Positions 35,373 to 44,152 of a DNA stretch of 64,000 nt are shown here, one piece after another. Source of the DNA: Pararoseomonas baculiformis (GTDB lineage: Bacteria > Pseudomonadota > Alphaproteobacteria > Acetobacterales > Acetobacteraceae); NCBI RefSeq assembly GCF_017813395.1, contig NZ_JAGIZB010000023.1:1-64000 (forward strand). The letters are read 5' to 3'. The notes beneath the pieces are model-generated. The model saw only the letters and a list, made by a program, of their open reading frames with translations, did no database searches and was not told where the DNA came from. Every line of letters begins with the position of its first letter. Position 1 is the first letter of the stretch. A program made the translations under genes and the position numbers.

Positions 35373-36616
35373 CCGGATTGTTCATTCCTGGAAGATGGGG
35401 GGATAGCGATGACGCCGGTGGCCAGCAGCTGCTCGATCTCAGCTTCCGGCATCTCCAGGGCGGCGCGCAGGATCTCCGCGCTGTGCTCGCCCAATGCCGG
35501 GGCCGGGGCCGCGATGGCGGACGGTTTCCCATCCTCGAAGCGGATCGGCGGCGCATGGACGAGCGCGGAGCCGAGCTCCTCGTCCGGCAGCGCGACAAGC
35601 GCCCCGCGCTCCCGGATATAGGGATGCTCGTGCAGCTCCGTGGCGTCGAGCACCGCACCCGCGGTCACATCGGCTGCTTCGAAAAGGGCAAGATTGGCGT
35701 CCAGCGTGCGGGTCGCGATCACCTCGCCGATCAGGGCATCAAGTGCGTCCACATGGGACTGCCGCGCTTCAGGCGTGGAGAAGCGCGGATCCTCGATCAG
35801 TTGCGGCTGGCCGATCGCGGCGAAAAGACGCTCGACGGCGCCCTGCATCCCGGCCGACAAGGCGATCCAGCGGTCGTCCGAGGTGCGATAGACGTTGCGT
35901 GGGGCATGGCTCGGCGCCCGGCTTCCCTGCCGCAGCGGCGCACGGCCCGTGACCTGGTGATCGAGCGCAAGCGGCCCGAGAACCGAGAAGACGCTGTCGA
36001 ACAGGGAGAGGTCGAGGACGCGGCCAGTACCGGTCCGCTCCGCCTGTCGGAGGGCCGCGGCGATCCCCAGCGCTCCGTAAAGTCCGGTGACACTATCCGC
36101 CAGCGGGAAAGGCGGCAGGACCGGCTCCCGGTCGCCGAAGCCGTTCATCGCGGCAAAGCCGGACAGCCCTTCGACAAGCGAGCCGAAGCCCGGCCTGTGG
36201 CGCCAGGGGCCGGACTGCCCCCATCCCGAGATCCGGGCGATGATGAGGCGCGGGTTGACCGCATGGAGCTGCTCCGGGCCTATCCCCATTTTCTCGAGCG
36301 TGCCCGGGCGGAAATTCTCGACCAGGGCTTCCGAACGTGCCGCGAGCCGCAGCAGGAGCGCCTTGCCGGCTTCCGAGCGGAGATCGACGGCAAGGCTCTT
36401 CTTGCCGCGGGAGTAGGCTTTCCAGTGCGTCGATACGCCAGCGGTGCGCCACGCCCTCAGTTCATCGCCGCCGCGCGGGGTTTCGACCTTGATCACCTCG
36501 GCGCCGAGATCGGCCAGCGAGGCGGTCAGGATGTTGCCCGCCACGAGCCGGGACAGGTCCAGCACCCGCACCCCGGCCATCAATGGCGGCGGCCCCCCAT
36601 GTTCTCCTTGCGCCAT
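35369..36616 (-). CDS. CaiB/BaiF family CoA transferase
   Basis: Type III (family III) CoA transferase, 415 aa, moving CoA from a donor thioester to a carboxylic acid. Conserved blocks: GVRVLDLSRLVAGNILTASLADLGAEVIKVE, the DLRSEAGKALLLRLA segment, and the ADSVTGLYGALG region, whose Asp is presumably the catalytic residue. The frame is open for 12 further codons, but GGGAGG lies before the ATG at 36616. It starts the operon with the CoA ester lyase and Bug receptor. Confidence 0.9.
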   Translation of the reverse strand: MAQGEHGGPPPLMAGVRVLDLSRLVAGNILTASLADLGAEVIKVETPRGGDELRAWRTAGVSTHWKAYSRGKKSLAVDLRSEAGKALLLRLAARSEALVENFRPGTLEKMGIGPEQLHAVNPRLIIARISGWGQSGPWRHRPGFGSLVEGLSGFAAMNGFGDREPVLPPFPLADSVTGLYGALGIAAALRQAERTGTGRVLDLSLFDSVFSVLGPLALDHQVTGRAPLRQGSRAPSHAPRNVYRTSDDRWIALSAGMQGAVERLFAAIGQPQLIEDPRFSTPEARQSHVDALDALIGEVIATRTLDANLALFEAADVTAGAVLDATELHEHPYIRERGALVALPDEELGSALVHAPPIRFEDGKPSAIAAPAPALGEHSAEILRAALEMPEAEIEQLLATGVIAIPPSSRNEQSG

Positions 36617-36739
36617 CAAGTCCTCCCGTCCCGGGGACGTTGCCAGGAGCAAGGTCGGACCGGAAGTCTCGAAGCGGAACGGTCGTGGAGCGGATGCGGC
36701 GTCGGTACAGGATGGGAGAAGTGGGAAAGCCGTATGAAC

Positions 36740-36765
36740 GAAGGGGGCGGATCCCCGCCCCCTTC
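36740..36765 (-). terminator. hairpin after the DUF3618 gene
   Basis: GAAGGGGGCGG pairs perfectly with CCGCCCCCTTC across a 4-base loop, 7 bases after the stop of the DUF3618 gene. It is followed by no clear U-tract. Confidence 0.6.
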
Positions 36766-36771
36766 ATCCGT

Positions 36772-37893
36772 TTAGACTGACCCGGTCGGCTTGGGGCTGG
36801 ACGTGCCGCCGGCCTCGTCGACGTTGCGCTTGGCTTCGTCCGCGACGTTCCGCAGCGCGTCTCCCGCTGCCCGGGTCACATCACCGGCAGCCTTGCTGAG
36901 GACATCGCCGGCCGAGCCAAGGCCACCCTTGTCCAGGCCTTCCTTCGTTTCGGCATAGCTGCTGGCAAGCTGGTCCTGAACCTGGTTCAGGCCCTCCGTG
37001 GCAGCCGTCCGGACGCTGTCATAGCTTTCCTGGGCCGCATCGGCGGCGCGATCCGCGAGCTCGTCGCGCACCTCGCCCATGAGGCGGTCTTCGGTCCGGG
37101 TGCGGGGCAGGACCGCGCCGATCGTCGCGCCAAGCGCCATGCCCAGTGCACCGAGAAGCAGCGGATGGGCTTCGGTGAGTTCGCCGACGCCCCGGTTCAC
37201 GCCCCCGACCGCCCCCGAGGCACGCCGGCGGACCGCGTCGTACCCGTCACCCGCCGCACCGGCCGCATGGTAGCCCGCCGAGCCAACCCCACGCGCGGCA
37301 CGGCCCGCGGCGTCGGATGCGCTCCCGACGAGGTCCGATCCCATTTCGGCAACCCGCGAGGCGGCCGCGCCGACGGCCGAGGCGGCATCGCTCACCGCCG
37401 AGCCGATGCGAGACGCGGCGTCGCTCACCGTGTCGGCGGCACGCCCGGCGCCGTCCTGCACCGCGCTCGCGGCGCCCGAGAGGCGATCCCGCGTCGAGGA
37501 ACTGCCTCTCGAGGAACCGATCGGCATGCTGCCCACGAAGGCGTCCGTCTCCGGCGGGGGAAGCAGGCGCTGGCCCGTATCGCGATGCGCGTAGGGATCC
37601 CGGCTGCGCGGCTCATTCTTCGAGAGGAGCATCCAGGCGATGCCGGCACCGATCAGCATCACAGGCAGCGGGTTGTCGCGAACGGCGGTACCGAGGTTCC
37701 GCGCGAAATCAGCCCCGCCCGAGCCGCGGGCATAGTCCGCGATCTGGTCGATGGCCTGGTCCATCATCTGGCTCGGCGAAAGCCGGTCCCGCAGCGCGTC
37801 GAGCGTGCCGGAAACATCGGCGCGGGTGCGCTCGACCTCGGTCTCGATCTGCCGCGAGGACTTATCGCCAGGATCCGTGGTCGTCCCACTCAT
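36772..37893 (-). CDS. DUF3618 domain protein
   Basis: Membrane-associated stress-type protein, 373 aa. The N-terminal DUF3618 region (about residues 12-75: QIETEVERTRADVSGTLDALRDRLSPSQMM) precedes a hydrophobic segment LPVMLIGAGIAWMLL (about 75-90). The centre and C-terminus are long Ala/Ser/Gly-rich helices with Asp/Glu repeats, reminiscent of late-embryogenesis-like or apolipoprotein-like proteins, and a second hydrophobic segment (LLLGALGMALGATIGAVL, about 247-264). It is the last gene of a three-gene operon with overlapping ATGA junctions. The cell role is unknown; such genes respond to envelope or desiccation stress in relatives. Confidence 0.82.
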   Translation of the reverse strand: MSGTTTDPGDKSSRQIETEVERTRADVSGTLDALRDRLSPSQMMDQAIDQIADYARGSGGADFARNLGTAVRDNPLPVMLIGAGIAWMLLSKNEPRSRDPYAHRDTGQRLLPPPETDAFVGSMPIGSSRGSSSTRDRLSGAASAVQDGAGRAADTVSDAASRIGSAVSDAASAVGAAASRVAEMGSDLVGSASDAAGRAARGVGSAGYHAAGAAGDGYDAVRRRASGAVGGVNRGVGELTEAHPLLLGALGMALGATIGAVLPRTRTEDRLMGEVRDELADRAADAAQESYDSVRTAATEGLNQVQDQLASSYAETKEGLDKGGLGSAGDVLSKAAGDVTRAAGDALRNVADEAKRNVDEAGGTSSPKPTGSV

Positions 37894-38285
37894 CGCACCT
37901 GCTCCTTGACCACGCCGGCGTCACGCGAAAGCTGCGTGACGGTCCGGTCCGGGGTGAGATTCGAGGCCTTGAGGCGGTTCAGCCCGCCGCGCAGCACGAT
38001 GTAGCCGATGACCGCGACCAGGACGGCGACGATCAGCGCCGAGACGGTGGCGGATAGCCCGACATACTCGATGAGCGCCGCGACGGCGGCCTGCAGCAGC
38101 ACGATCAGCGCCGCGAGCAGCAGGAAGGCGCCCACCGCGATGGAGGCGGCGGCCGCACCGGCGAGCGAAGCCTTCTCGCCTAGCTCGGCACGGGCAAGCT
38201 GGACCTCCTTGCGGACCAGCGTCGAGGTCTGGTCGACGAGATCGCCGAGCAGATCCGGGATGGAGCGGTCATTCTGATGGCTCAT
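37890..38285 (-). CDS. phage holin family (DUF1469-like) membrane protein
   Basis: Small inner-membrane protein, 131 aa. The N-terminal helix (RSIPDLLGDLVDQTSTLVRKEVQLARAELGEKA) is typical of the family, followed by two membrane helices (about 48-72 and 82-98). Despite the name, genes like this are housekeeping envelope proteins often next to DUF3618 and YqjD-like genes, as here. Both of its ends overlap neighbouring genes by four bases. Confidence 0.85.
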   Translation of the reverse strand: MSHQNDRSIPDLLGDLVDQTSTLVRKEVQLARAELGEKASLAGAAAASIAVGAFLLLAALIVLLQAAVAALIEYVGLSATVSALIVAVLVAVIGYIVLRGGLNRLKASNLTPDRTVTQLSRDAGVVKEQVR

Positions 38286-39109
38286 AGCGGCGTATCCGAC
38301 CGTTCATTCGGCATGGGGGAGGAGCCGGAGCCGCTTCCGGAAGGGAAGCTGGCCGAGGCCGCCGGGCTCCGTTGCGCGGAAGCGGCGGCGCCGGGCATGG
38401 TGGGCATGGTTCCCGGCGCGGCGTCGCCCTGGCGATGGGCCACCGAGCCGCCGAGGCTGGCGGCACCGCTGGTCATGGGCCTCGGCACCATGGTGTTCGA
38501 GTTGTCCCAGCCCGGAGCAGGCGCCGCGTGGCTTCTGCCGCCTTCGGCCATGGACGGGTTCTCGGCCGAGCTCCTGGCGAAGCGCACCAGTGCGAAGCCG
38601 GCCAGGGCTGCCACGCCGAAGAAGGCGGCGGGCTGGCGACGTGCGAAGTCCGTCACGTCCTGCATGAGCTCGCCAGCGCTGCGATCACGCAGTGCCGCGG
38701 AGATGCCCTCCACGGATTCGGCCGCCGTGCGGACATGGCGCGCGATCTCAGGAGAGGTGTCTTCCAGGTCGTCGGCCGCGTTCCGGATGGCGCTGGCGAA
38801 ACCGGAGGCGCGCTCGGCGGCGGCGGCCTTGCCTTCCTCGGCCAGGCCCTCGGCCCGCTCGCGCCCGGCGTGCAGAAGCTCCTCGGCGCGTGCGCCCGCT
38901 TCCTCCTTCGCGCTCGAAAGCGTTTCCTTGGCCTGGCTCGCTACCTCCTCGGCCTTGGACTGAACCTGGCCGGCAGCCTGCTTCGCGTCCTCCCGCATGG
39001 GGTCGAGGGGCGCGCTGCTGGAAGACTGGCTACTGGATGACGAACCGGTGGGAGGCCGGTTGAAAGGAGGCTGGTTGATGGGAGGCAAGGCTCCCGGTCT
39101 GTCACTCAT
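38282..39109 (-). CDS. YqjD/ElaB-like tail-anchored protein
   Basis: Protein of 275 aa with a long Ala/Glu/Lys-rich helical region (about residues 38-150: MREDAKQAAGQVQSKAEEVASQAKETLSSAKEE) and a membrane segment PAAFFGVAALAGFALVRFA at about 160-178, then a Ser/Pro/Ala-rich tail. The pattern suits a peripheral or tail-anchored stress protein. The ATG at 39109 has GGAGG before it; the frame runs 70 codons upstream without merit. It is the first gene of the operon, about 240 bases from the divergent DUF1328 gene. Confidence 0.75.
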   Translation of the reverse strand: MSDRPGALPPINQPPFNRPPTGSSSSSQSSSSAPLDPMREDAKQAAGQVQSKAEEVASQAKETLSSAKEEAGARAEELLHAGRERAEGLAEEGKAAAAERASGFASAIRNAADDLEDTSPEIARHVRTAAESVEGISAALRDRSAGELMQDVTDFARRQPAAFFGVAALAGFALVRFARSSAENPSMAEGGRSHAAPAPGWDNSNTMVPRPMTSGAASLGGSVAHRQGDAAPGTMPTMPGAAASAQRSPAASASFPSGSGSGSSPMPNERSDTPL

Positions 39110-39348
39110 GGCAGGTCCTCCGGGCGCGGCCCGACCCGGGCCCGCTGCGTGCACCAAACCGCTGGGACCGGATATGGTTCCATCCGCCGTACCGGATTGA
39201 TCCGGTTTCCCGGTGCCCTTTTCAGGGGCCGCGCCACGCGCGGGCACGCGATGCCGATCGCCACGCCCGCCCTCCCCGCCGCTGAGGGCTGGAACCTGTG
39301 CCGGGGATGGCCGTTGCAATATCGGAGTCTCGGGAAAGGAGAACCACC

Positions 39349-39522
39349 ATGCTGAAATGGGCGATCATTTTCGCCGTCATCGCGCTGGTGCTGGGTGCGC
39401 TCGGCTTCGGCGGCCTGGCCGGGGCCGCGATGGGGATCGCGAAGATCCTGTTCTGGCTCGCCGTGATCATCGCCGTGGCACTCCTCGTGCTCGGCCTCAC
39501 GGTGTACCGCAAGGTCACCTGA
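39349..39522 (+). CDS. DUF1328 small membrane protein
   Basis: Two-helix hydrophobic protein of 57 aa, [25 protein letters not shown] then a second helix ending GLTVYRKVT. This is the DUF1328 (YtjA-like) family, induced under general stress in many proteobacteria. AAGGAG sits before the ATG at 39349; the frame extends 17 codons upstream. It is divergent from the three-gene stress operon, and the two may share regulation. Confidence 0.88.
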   Translation: MLKWAIIFAVIALVLGALGFGGLAGAAMGIAKILFWLAVIIAVALLVLGLTVYRKVT

Positions 39523-39623
39523 CGGCGCGCGAGCGGAGGCTCCCCGGTCCGTCCAGCCGCGCCGGGGATGGCAGCCGGGAAGGCGGATTCCTCGCAGGAA
39601 CCTCCGCCAACCGGCCTTATGAG

Positions 39624-39649
39624 GGGGCGGGCGCGGCGCTGCCCGCCCC
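39624..39649. terminator. hairpin between convergent genes
   Basis: GGGGCGGGC pairs with GCCCGCCCC across an 8-base loop, 4 bases after the stop of the acyl-CoA dehydrogenase and about 100 bases after the DUF1328 gene. Confidence 0.5.
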
Positions 39650-39652
39650 GCT

Positions 39653-41311
39653 TCAGTTCACGCGGCCCAGCAGGCCGCGTGCGATGACTTGCGCCTGGAT
39701 CTCGGCGGCTCCCTCAAAGATGGAGAGGATGCGGGCGTCGCAGAGCACGCGGCTGATCGGGTATTCAATCGCGTATCCATTGCCGCCGTGGATCTGCAGG
39801 GCGCTGTCGGCATTGGACCAGGCCACGCGCGCGGCAAGCAGCTTGGCCATCCCTGCCTCTATGTCGCAGCGCTGGCCGGAATCCTTGGTGCGGGCCGCGA
39901 AATAGGAGAGCTGGCGCGCCATCATCGTCTCGGCCGCCATCCATGCCAGCTTCGCATGCACGCGTGGGAAATGCAGGATCGCCCGGCCGAACTGCTCGCG
40001 CGTGGTGGCATAGGACACGCCCAGCTCCATCGCGTTCTGCGCGACCCCGAGCGCCCGCGCCGCGGTCTGGATGCGCGCGCTCTCGAAGGTCTCCATCAGC
40101 TGCTTGAAGCCCTGGCCCTCCACGCCGCCCAGCAGGGCGGAGACGGGCACCTCGAAGCCGTCGAAGCCGATCTCGTATTCCTTCATGCCGCGGTAGCCGA
40201 GCACGGGGATCTCGGCCCCGCTCATGCCCGGCGCGGGGAAGGGGTCAGCCTCCGTGCCGCGCGGCTTCTCGGCCAGCAGCATGGACAGGCCCTTGTAGCC
40301 TGAATCGGCGGGGCCGGTGCGCACGAGCAGCGTCATGAGGTCTGAGCGCGAGCCATGTGTGATCCAGGTCTTCGCACCATAGATCCTGTACACATCCCCT
40401 TCCCGCACCGCGCGGGTGCGGAGATTGCCGAGATCGGAACCCGTGTTCGGCTCGGTGAAGACAGCCGTGGGCAGGACCTCGCCGGAGGCCAGGCGGGGCA
40501 GCCAGTGCCGGCGCTGATCCTCCGTGCCGCCAAGCCGGATCAGCTCGGCCGCGATCTCCGAGCGCGTGCCGAGGGAGCCGACGCCGATATAGCCGCCGCT
40601 CAGCGCCTCCGAGACAAGGCACATGGCCACCTTGCCGAGGCCGAGCCCCCCGAACTCCTCCGGCACGGTCAGGCCGAAGACCCCCATCTCGGACAGCTTT
40701 CCGATCAGCTCAAGCGGGATCAGCTCGTCCTTCTGGTGCCACTCCTGCGCATGCGGCGTCACCTCGGCCGCGGTGAAGCGCAGGAACTCGTTCCGCGTCG
40801 CCTCCAGCGCCTCGTCCTCCAGGCCGATCGCGCCGTAATCCCCGGCGGCGACGGCATCGGCGAGAGTCAGGCGCGCCGCCTCCAGCCCGGCCGGTGCGGC
40901 CAGCCGGGCCAGGGCGGGCTCGGCCAGGAACCGCGCCACCGCCTCGGGCGGCACGCCGAGATCGGCAGGCCGCACCATCTCGGTCTGGCTCATCGGGATG
41001 CCGCCTGCCAGCTGGCTGGCGTATTCCGCGAAGCCCAGGCGCAGTATTGCCGCCTCGGTGGTGCCGAGCCGGCCATCGGCGGAGAGCTGTCCGGCCCAGC
41101 GCAGGGTCTGGCGCAGCGCCTCGACATAGGCGGCCTGCCAGGCCAGGCCGTGCAGCGGGAACTGGTGCCGGTCCATCAGCGCCGCATCGGGCCTGCCGGT
41201 GGGCGCGACAGTGGCGGCCACCGCCCGCCGTCCCTCCTCGAAAAGGCGTTCGGCGGCGGCGAGCGCGGCGGCGTGGTCGGCCAGGGTGAGGTTGTCGGTC
41301 ACGGCGTTCAT
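39653..41311 (-). CDS. acyl-CoA dehydrogenase family protein
   Basis: FAD-dependent acyl-CoA dehydrogenase, 552 aa, longer than the usual ~380-400 because of an N-terminal domain of about 165 residues (starting MNAVTDNLTLADHAAALAAAERL). The core holds LTVPEEFGGLGLGKVAMCLVSEAL, the FTEPNTGSDLGNLRT flavin region and the catalytic-base segment ILSIFEGAAEIQAQ near the end. It starts two bases after the CoA-transferase stop. Together they suggest CoA activation of an acid followed by alpha,beta-dehydrogenation. The extended type occurs in benzylsuccinyl-CoA and related aromatic/alkyl-succinate pathways, but the substrate is not assigned. Confidence 0.85.
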   Translation of the reverse strand: MNAVTDNLTLADHAAALAAAERLFEEGRRAVAATVAPTGRPDAALMDRHQFPLHGLAWQAAYVEALRQTLRWAGQLSADGRLGTTEAAILRLGFAEYASQLAGGIPMSQTEMVRPADLGVPPEAVARFLAEPALARLAAPAGLEAARLTLADAVAAGDYGAIGLEDEALEATRNEFLRFTAAEVTPHAQEWHQKDELIPLELIGKLSEMGVFGLTVPEEFGGLGLGKVAMCLVSEALSGGYIGVGSLGTRSEIAAELIRLGGTEDQRRHWLPRLASGEVLPTAVFTEPNTGSDLGNLRTRAVREGDVYRIYGAKTWITHGSRSDLMTLLVRTGPADSGYKGLSMLLAEKPRGTEADPFPAPGMSGAEIPVLGYRGMKEYEIGFDGFEVPVSALLGGVEGQGFKQLMETFESARIQTAARALGVAQNAMELGVSYATTREQFGRAILHFPRVHAKLAWMAAETMMARQLSYFAARTKDSGQRCDIEAGMAKLLAARVAWSNADSALQIHGGNGYAIEYPISRVLCDARILSIFEGAAEIQAQVIARGLLGRVN

Positions 41312-41312
41312 C

Positions 41313-42527
41313 TCAGCGTTCCTCCGGGCCGGCGACCACGCCGGCATCGTGCAGCTTGCCGATAGCCGCCGCCGAAAGGCCCAGCACCTCGGCCAGCACG
41401 GCATCGCTGTGCTCGCCCAGGCGCGGGGCCGGGCGCGGCTCGGGGCGGGGCGTGCCGGAGAAGGACAGCGGCACGGCCGGCGCCAGCACGCGGCCTACGC
41501 CGGGCTGGTCGATCTCGCGGAACATCGGGTTCGCGGTGGAAACCCGTGCATCCTCCCGAACCAGCTGGCCGAAATCCTGGTAAGGCCCCCACAGGATGCC
41601 GCTGCCCTCGAAGGTCCGGGCGATCTCGGCCAGGCTGTGGCGGGCGAACCAGGGGGCGAGCACGGCGGCGATGGCATGGCGCGCCTCGAACCGCCCGCCT
41701 TCCTCATCCAGGTCCACGTCCAGCATGGGGCCGATCATCGCCAGCTTGCCGGCCAGCCCGGTCACCTTGCCGATTGCGCGCCACTGGCGGTTGGAGATAG
41801 CGACGACCATCACGCGCCGCCCGTCCTTCGTGGCGAAGTCCCGGCCGAAGGCGCCGTAGAGCTCGTTGCCCATGGGGGGCCGCACCGCCCCGTTCACCTG
41901 GACATCGGCAACATAACCGAGATTGGCGACCGAGGCGAAGGCGACATCAGCCAGGGAGAGGACCACCTCCTGCCCCCTGCCCTCCCGCCGCCGCACGCGC
42001 TCCGCCGAGAGGAGGCCGGTGGCAAGGTAGAGGCCCGCCGCGATGTCCCAGGCCGGCAGGACATGGTTCACCGGTCCCTCGCCCGCGCCCGTGGCCATGG
42101 GGAAGCCGCTCGCGGAGTTCACCGTGTAGTCCACGGCGCCGCTGCCATCCGGATTGCCGATCAGGCGGAGCGAGATCAGGTCGGGCCGGTGAGCCGCGAG
42201 CGCCTCATGGCCCATCCAGCCGCTGGCCGGCAGGTTGGTGAGGAGGATGCCCGCCTCCTCCCCCGGTCCGCAGATCAGGGCGCGCGCGATCTCCTGCCCC
42301 TCGGGCTTGTTGAGGGCGAGCGCGACGGAGCGCTTCGCCTTGTTCAGCCCGGTCCAGTAAAGGCTCGTTCCCCCGGGTGAGAGAGGCCAGCGGCGATAGT
42401 CGATATTCCCGCCGATCGGATCGATGCGGATCACATCGGCCCCAAGCTGGGCCAGCGTCATGCCCCCGATCGGGGCAGCGATGAAGGCGGAGACCTCGAC
42501 GACGCGTAGCCCGGAGAGCGGCCCCAT
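41313..42527 (-). CDS. CaiB/BaiF family CoA transferase
   Basis: Family III CoA transferase, 404 aa from the ATG at 42527, with a GTG just before it as an alternative. Signature segments are LSGLRVVEVSAFIAAPIGGMTLAQLGADVIRIDP, the WTGLNKAKRSVALALNK block and the central WDIAAGLYLATGLLSAE with the likely catalytic Asp. It lies directly before the acyl-CoA dehydrogenase gene on the same strand, so the enzymes probably act in sequence. The partner acid is unknown. Confidence 0.88.
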   Translation of the reverse strand: MGPLSGLRVVEVSAFIAAPIGGMTLAQLGADVIRIDPIGGNIDYRRWPLSPGGTSLYWTGLNKAKRSVALALNKPEGQEIARALICGPGEEAGILLTNLPASGWMGHEALAAHRPDLISLRLIGNPDGSGAVDYTVNSASGFPMATGAGEGPVNHVLPAWDIAAGLYLATGLLSAERVRRREGRGQEVVLSLADVAFASVANLGYVADVQVNGAVRPPMGNELYGAFGRDFATKDGRRVMVVAISNRQWRAIGKVTGLAGKLAMIGPMLDVDLDEEGGRFEARHAIAAVLAPWFARHSLAEIARTFEGSGILWGPYQDFGQLVREDARVSTANPMFREIDQPGVGRVLAPAVPLSFSGTPRPEPRPAPRLGEHSDAVLAEVLGLSAAAIGKLHDAGVVAGPEER

Positions 42528-42865
42528 CACGCCGCCCTCGTCGTGCGGGTGGTGGCGCGGTCCAGCCCCTGGTCGGTCCGGTTCCAAGATCGCATTCTTC
42601 CGCTTCCTCCTGCGCCCTGGCCGCGCATGGCCCGCGGCGCCGCCCCATCCTCCTCGGGTAGGGGATGGGAACGGTCAAGCGGGGGACGCGAAGCGGGCCC
42701 GGGCCCTGCCTTCCTCCCTACATCACGCGCCCCGAAGCTGCGAGCGCGCGGACGCCGGATGCCCCGCCCCGGCCCTTCAATGCGCCAGCGGCAGAAACCC
42801 CGCCGCCCCGCGCGCCTTGCATCCGAGCTGCACCGGCAGCCATGCACCGCCTCCGGGAGGCCCGA

Positions 42866-44131
42866 ATGTTCTCTCCTTTCGAACTCATCTCGCTCCTCCT
42901 GGTGCTGACGGCCGCCTTCGCCTGGATCAACCATCGCTTCATCGGCCTTCCGGACACGGTGGGGCTACTGGTCATGGGCCTCATCGCCTCCTTCGTCCTT
43001 CTTCTGGTCGAGCGGATCTTCCCCGCGATCCAGCTCTATGAGCAGGTGGGGACCCTGCTCCGGCAGGTGGATTTCCAGCGAACCGTGCTCGAAGGCATGC
43101 TGGCATTCCTTCTCTTCGCCGGCGCGCTTCATGTGGACCTCTCGGTCCTGCGCGAACGGGCCTGGGCGGTGGGAACCATGGCTACGGCCGGTGTCCTGCT
43201 TTCCACCGCCATCATCGGGCTGTCCTTCTGGTATGTCGCCGCCCTGCTCGGGACGGAGCTTCCGCTGGCCTGGGCCTTCGTCTTCGGTGCCCTGATCAGC
43301 CCCACGGACCCGGTTGCCGTCCTGAGCACCCTCAAGGCCGTGAAGGTCCCGCCTTCCCTCCAGCTCGACATGACAGGCGAGTCGCTCTTCAACGATGGCG
43401 TGGGGGTGGTGGTCTTCACCATCGTCCTCGCGGTCGCGGCCGGCGCCGGCCATGGCGCCACCGGCTTCGGCGAGGTGGCGGAGCTGTTCGGCGTCGAGGC
43501 GGTGGGCGGCGCGCTGCTCGGGCTGGTTTCCGGCTATCTCGCCTACCGGGCCATGAAGCAGATCGACAACTACGCGGTCGAGGTCCTGATCTCCCTTGCC
43601 CTGGTGGCAGGCACCTATTCCCTCGCCGCCCGGCTCGGCACGAGCGGCCCGATCGCGATGGTGACGGCCGGCCTGCTGATCGGAAACCGCGGCCCGCGCG
43701 ATGCCCTGAGCGACCTCACCCAGCGCTACCTGTTCGGCTTCTGGACTTTGGCTGACGAGATCCTGAACGCCATCCTCTTCCTTCTGATCGGGCTGGAGGT
43801 TCTGGTCCTGAGGCCGGATTCCCTGCTGAACTGGCTGCCCCTGGCCGCCATCATCCTTGTCCTGCTCGCGCGCCTCGTCTCCGTCGCCTTGCCGGTCTGG
43901 TTGCTCGGGCGCTGGAAGCACTTCGTCCCTGGCACCATCCCCGTCCTCACCTGGGGCGGGCTGCGGGGCGGGATCTCGATCGCCCTCGCCCTGTCGATCC
44001 CCGAGACGCCGGAGAAATCGGTGATCCTGGCCGCGACCTATGTGGTCGTCGTCTTCACCATCATCGTCCAGGGGCTCACCCTGCGGCGGGTCGTCGAGCG
44101 CAGCGCCGGCCGGGCCGCCCCCGCGGCATGA
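42866..44131 (+). CDS. CPA1-family Na+/H+ antiporter
   Basis: Inner-membrane monovalent cation:proton antiporter (CPA1/NhaP type), 421 aa, with about 12 helices. Diagnostic stretches: ISPTDPVAVLSTLKAV in the core, GESLFNDGVGVVVFTIVLA with the ion-binding Asn-Asp, and LTWGGLRGGISIALALSIP near the end. The frame extends 67 codons upstream but GGGAGG precedes the ATG at 42866, where the first helix begins. It exports Na+ (or K+) for pH and salt balance. It ends 21 bases from the convergent arsJ. Confidence 0.9.
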   Translation: MFSPFELISLLLVLTAAFAWINHRFIGLPDTVGLLVMGLIASFVLLLVERIFPAIQLYEQVGTLLRQVDFQRTVLEGMLAFLLFAGALHVDLSVLRERAWAVGTMATAGVLLSTAIIGLSFWYVAALLGTELPLAWAFVFGALISPTDPVAVLSTLKAVKVPPSLQLDMTGESLFNDGVGVVVFTIVLAVAAGAGHGATGFGEVAELFGVEAVGGALLGLVSGYLAYRAMKQIDNYAVEVLISLALVAGTYSLAARLGTSGPIAMVTAGLLIGNRGPRDALSDLTQRYLFGFWTLADEILNAILFLLIGLEVLVLRPDSLLNWLPLAAIILVLLARLVSVALPVWLLGRWKHFVPGTIPVLTWGGLRGGISIALALSIPETPEKSVILAATYVVVVFTIIVQGLTLRRVVERSAGRAAPAA

Positions 44132-44152
44132 CAAGAGTGGCGGCCCAGGCTC

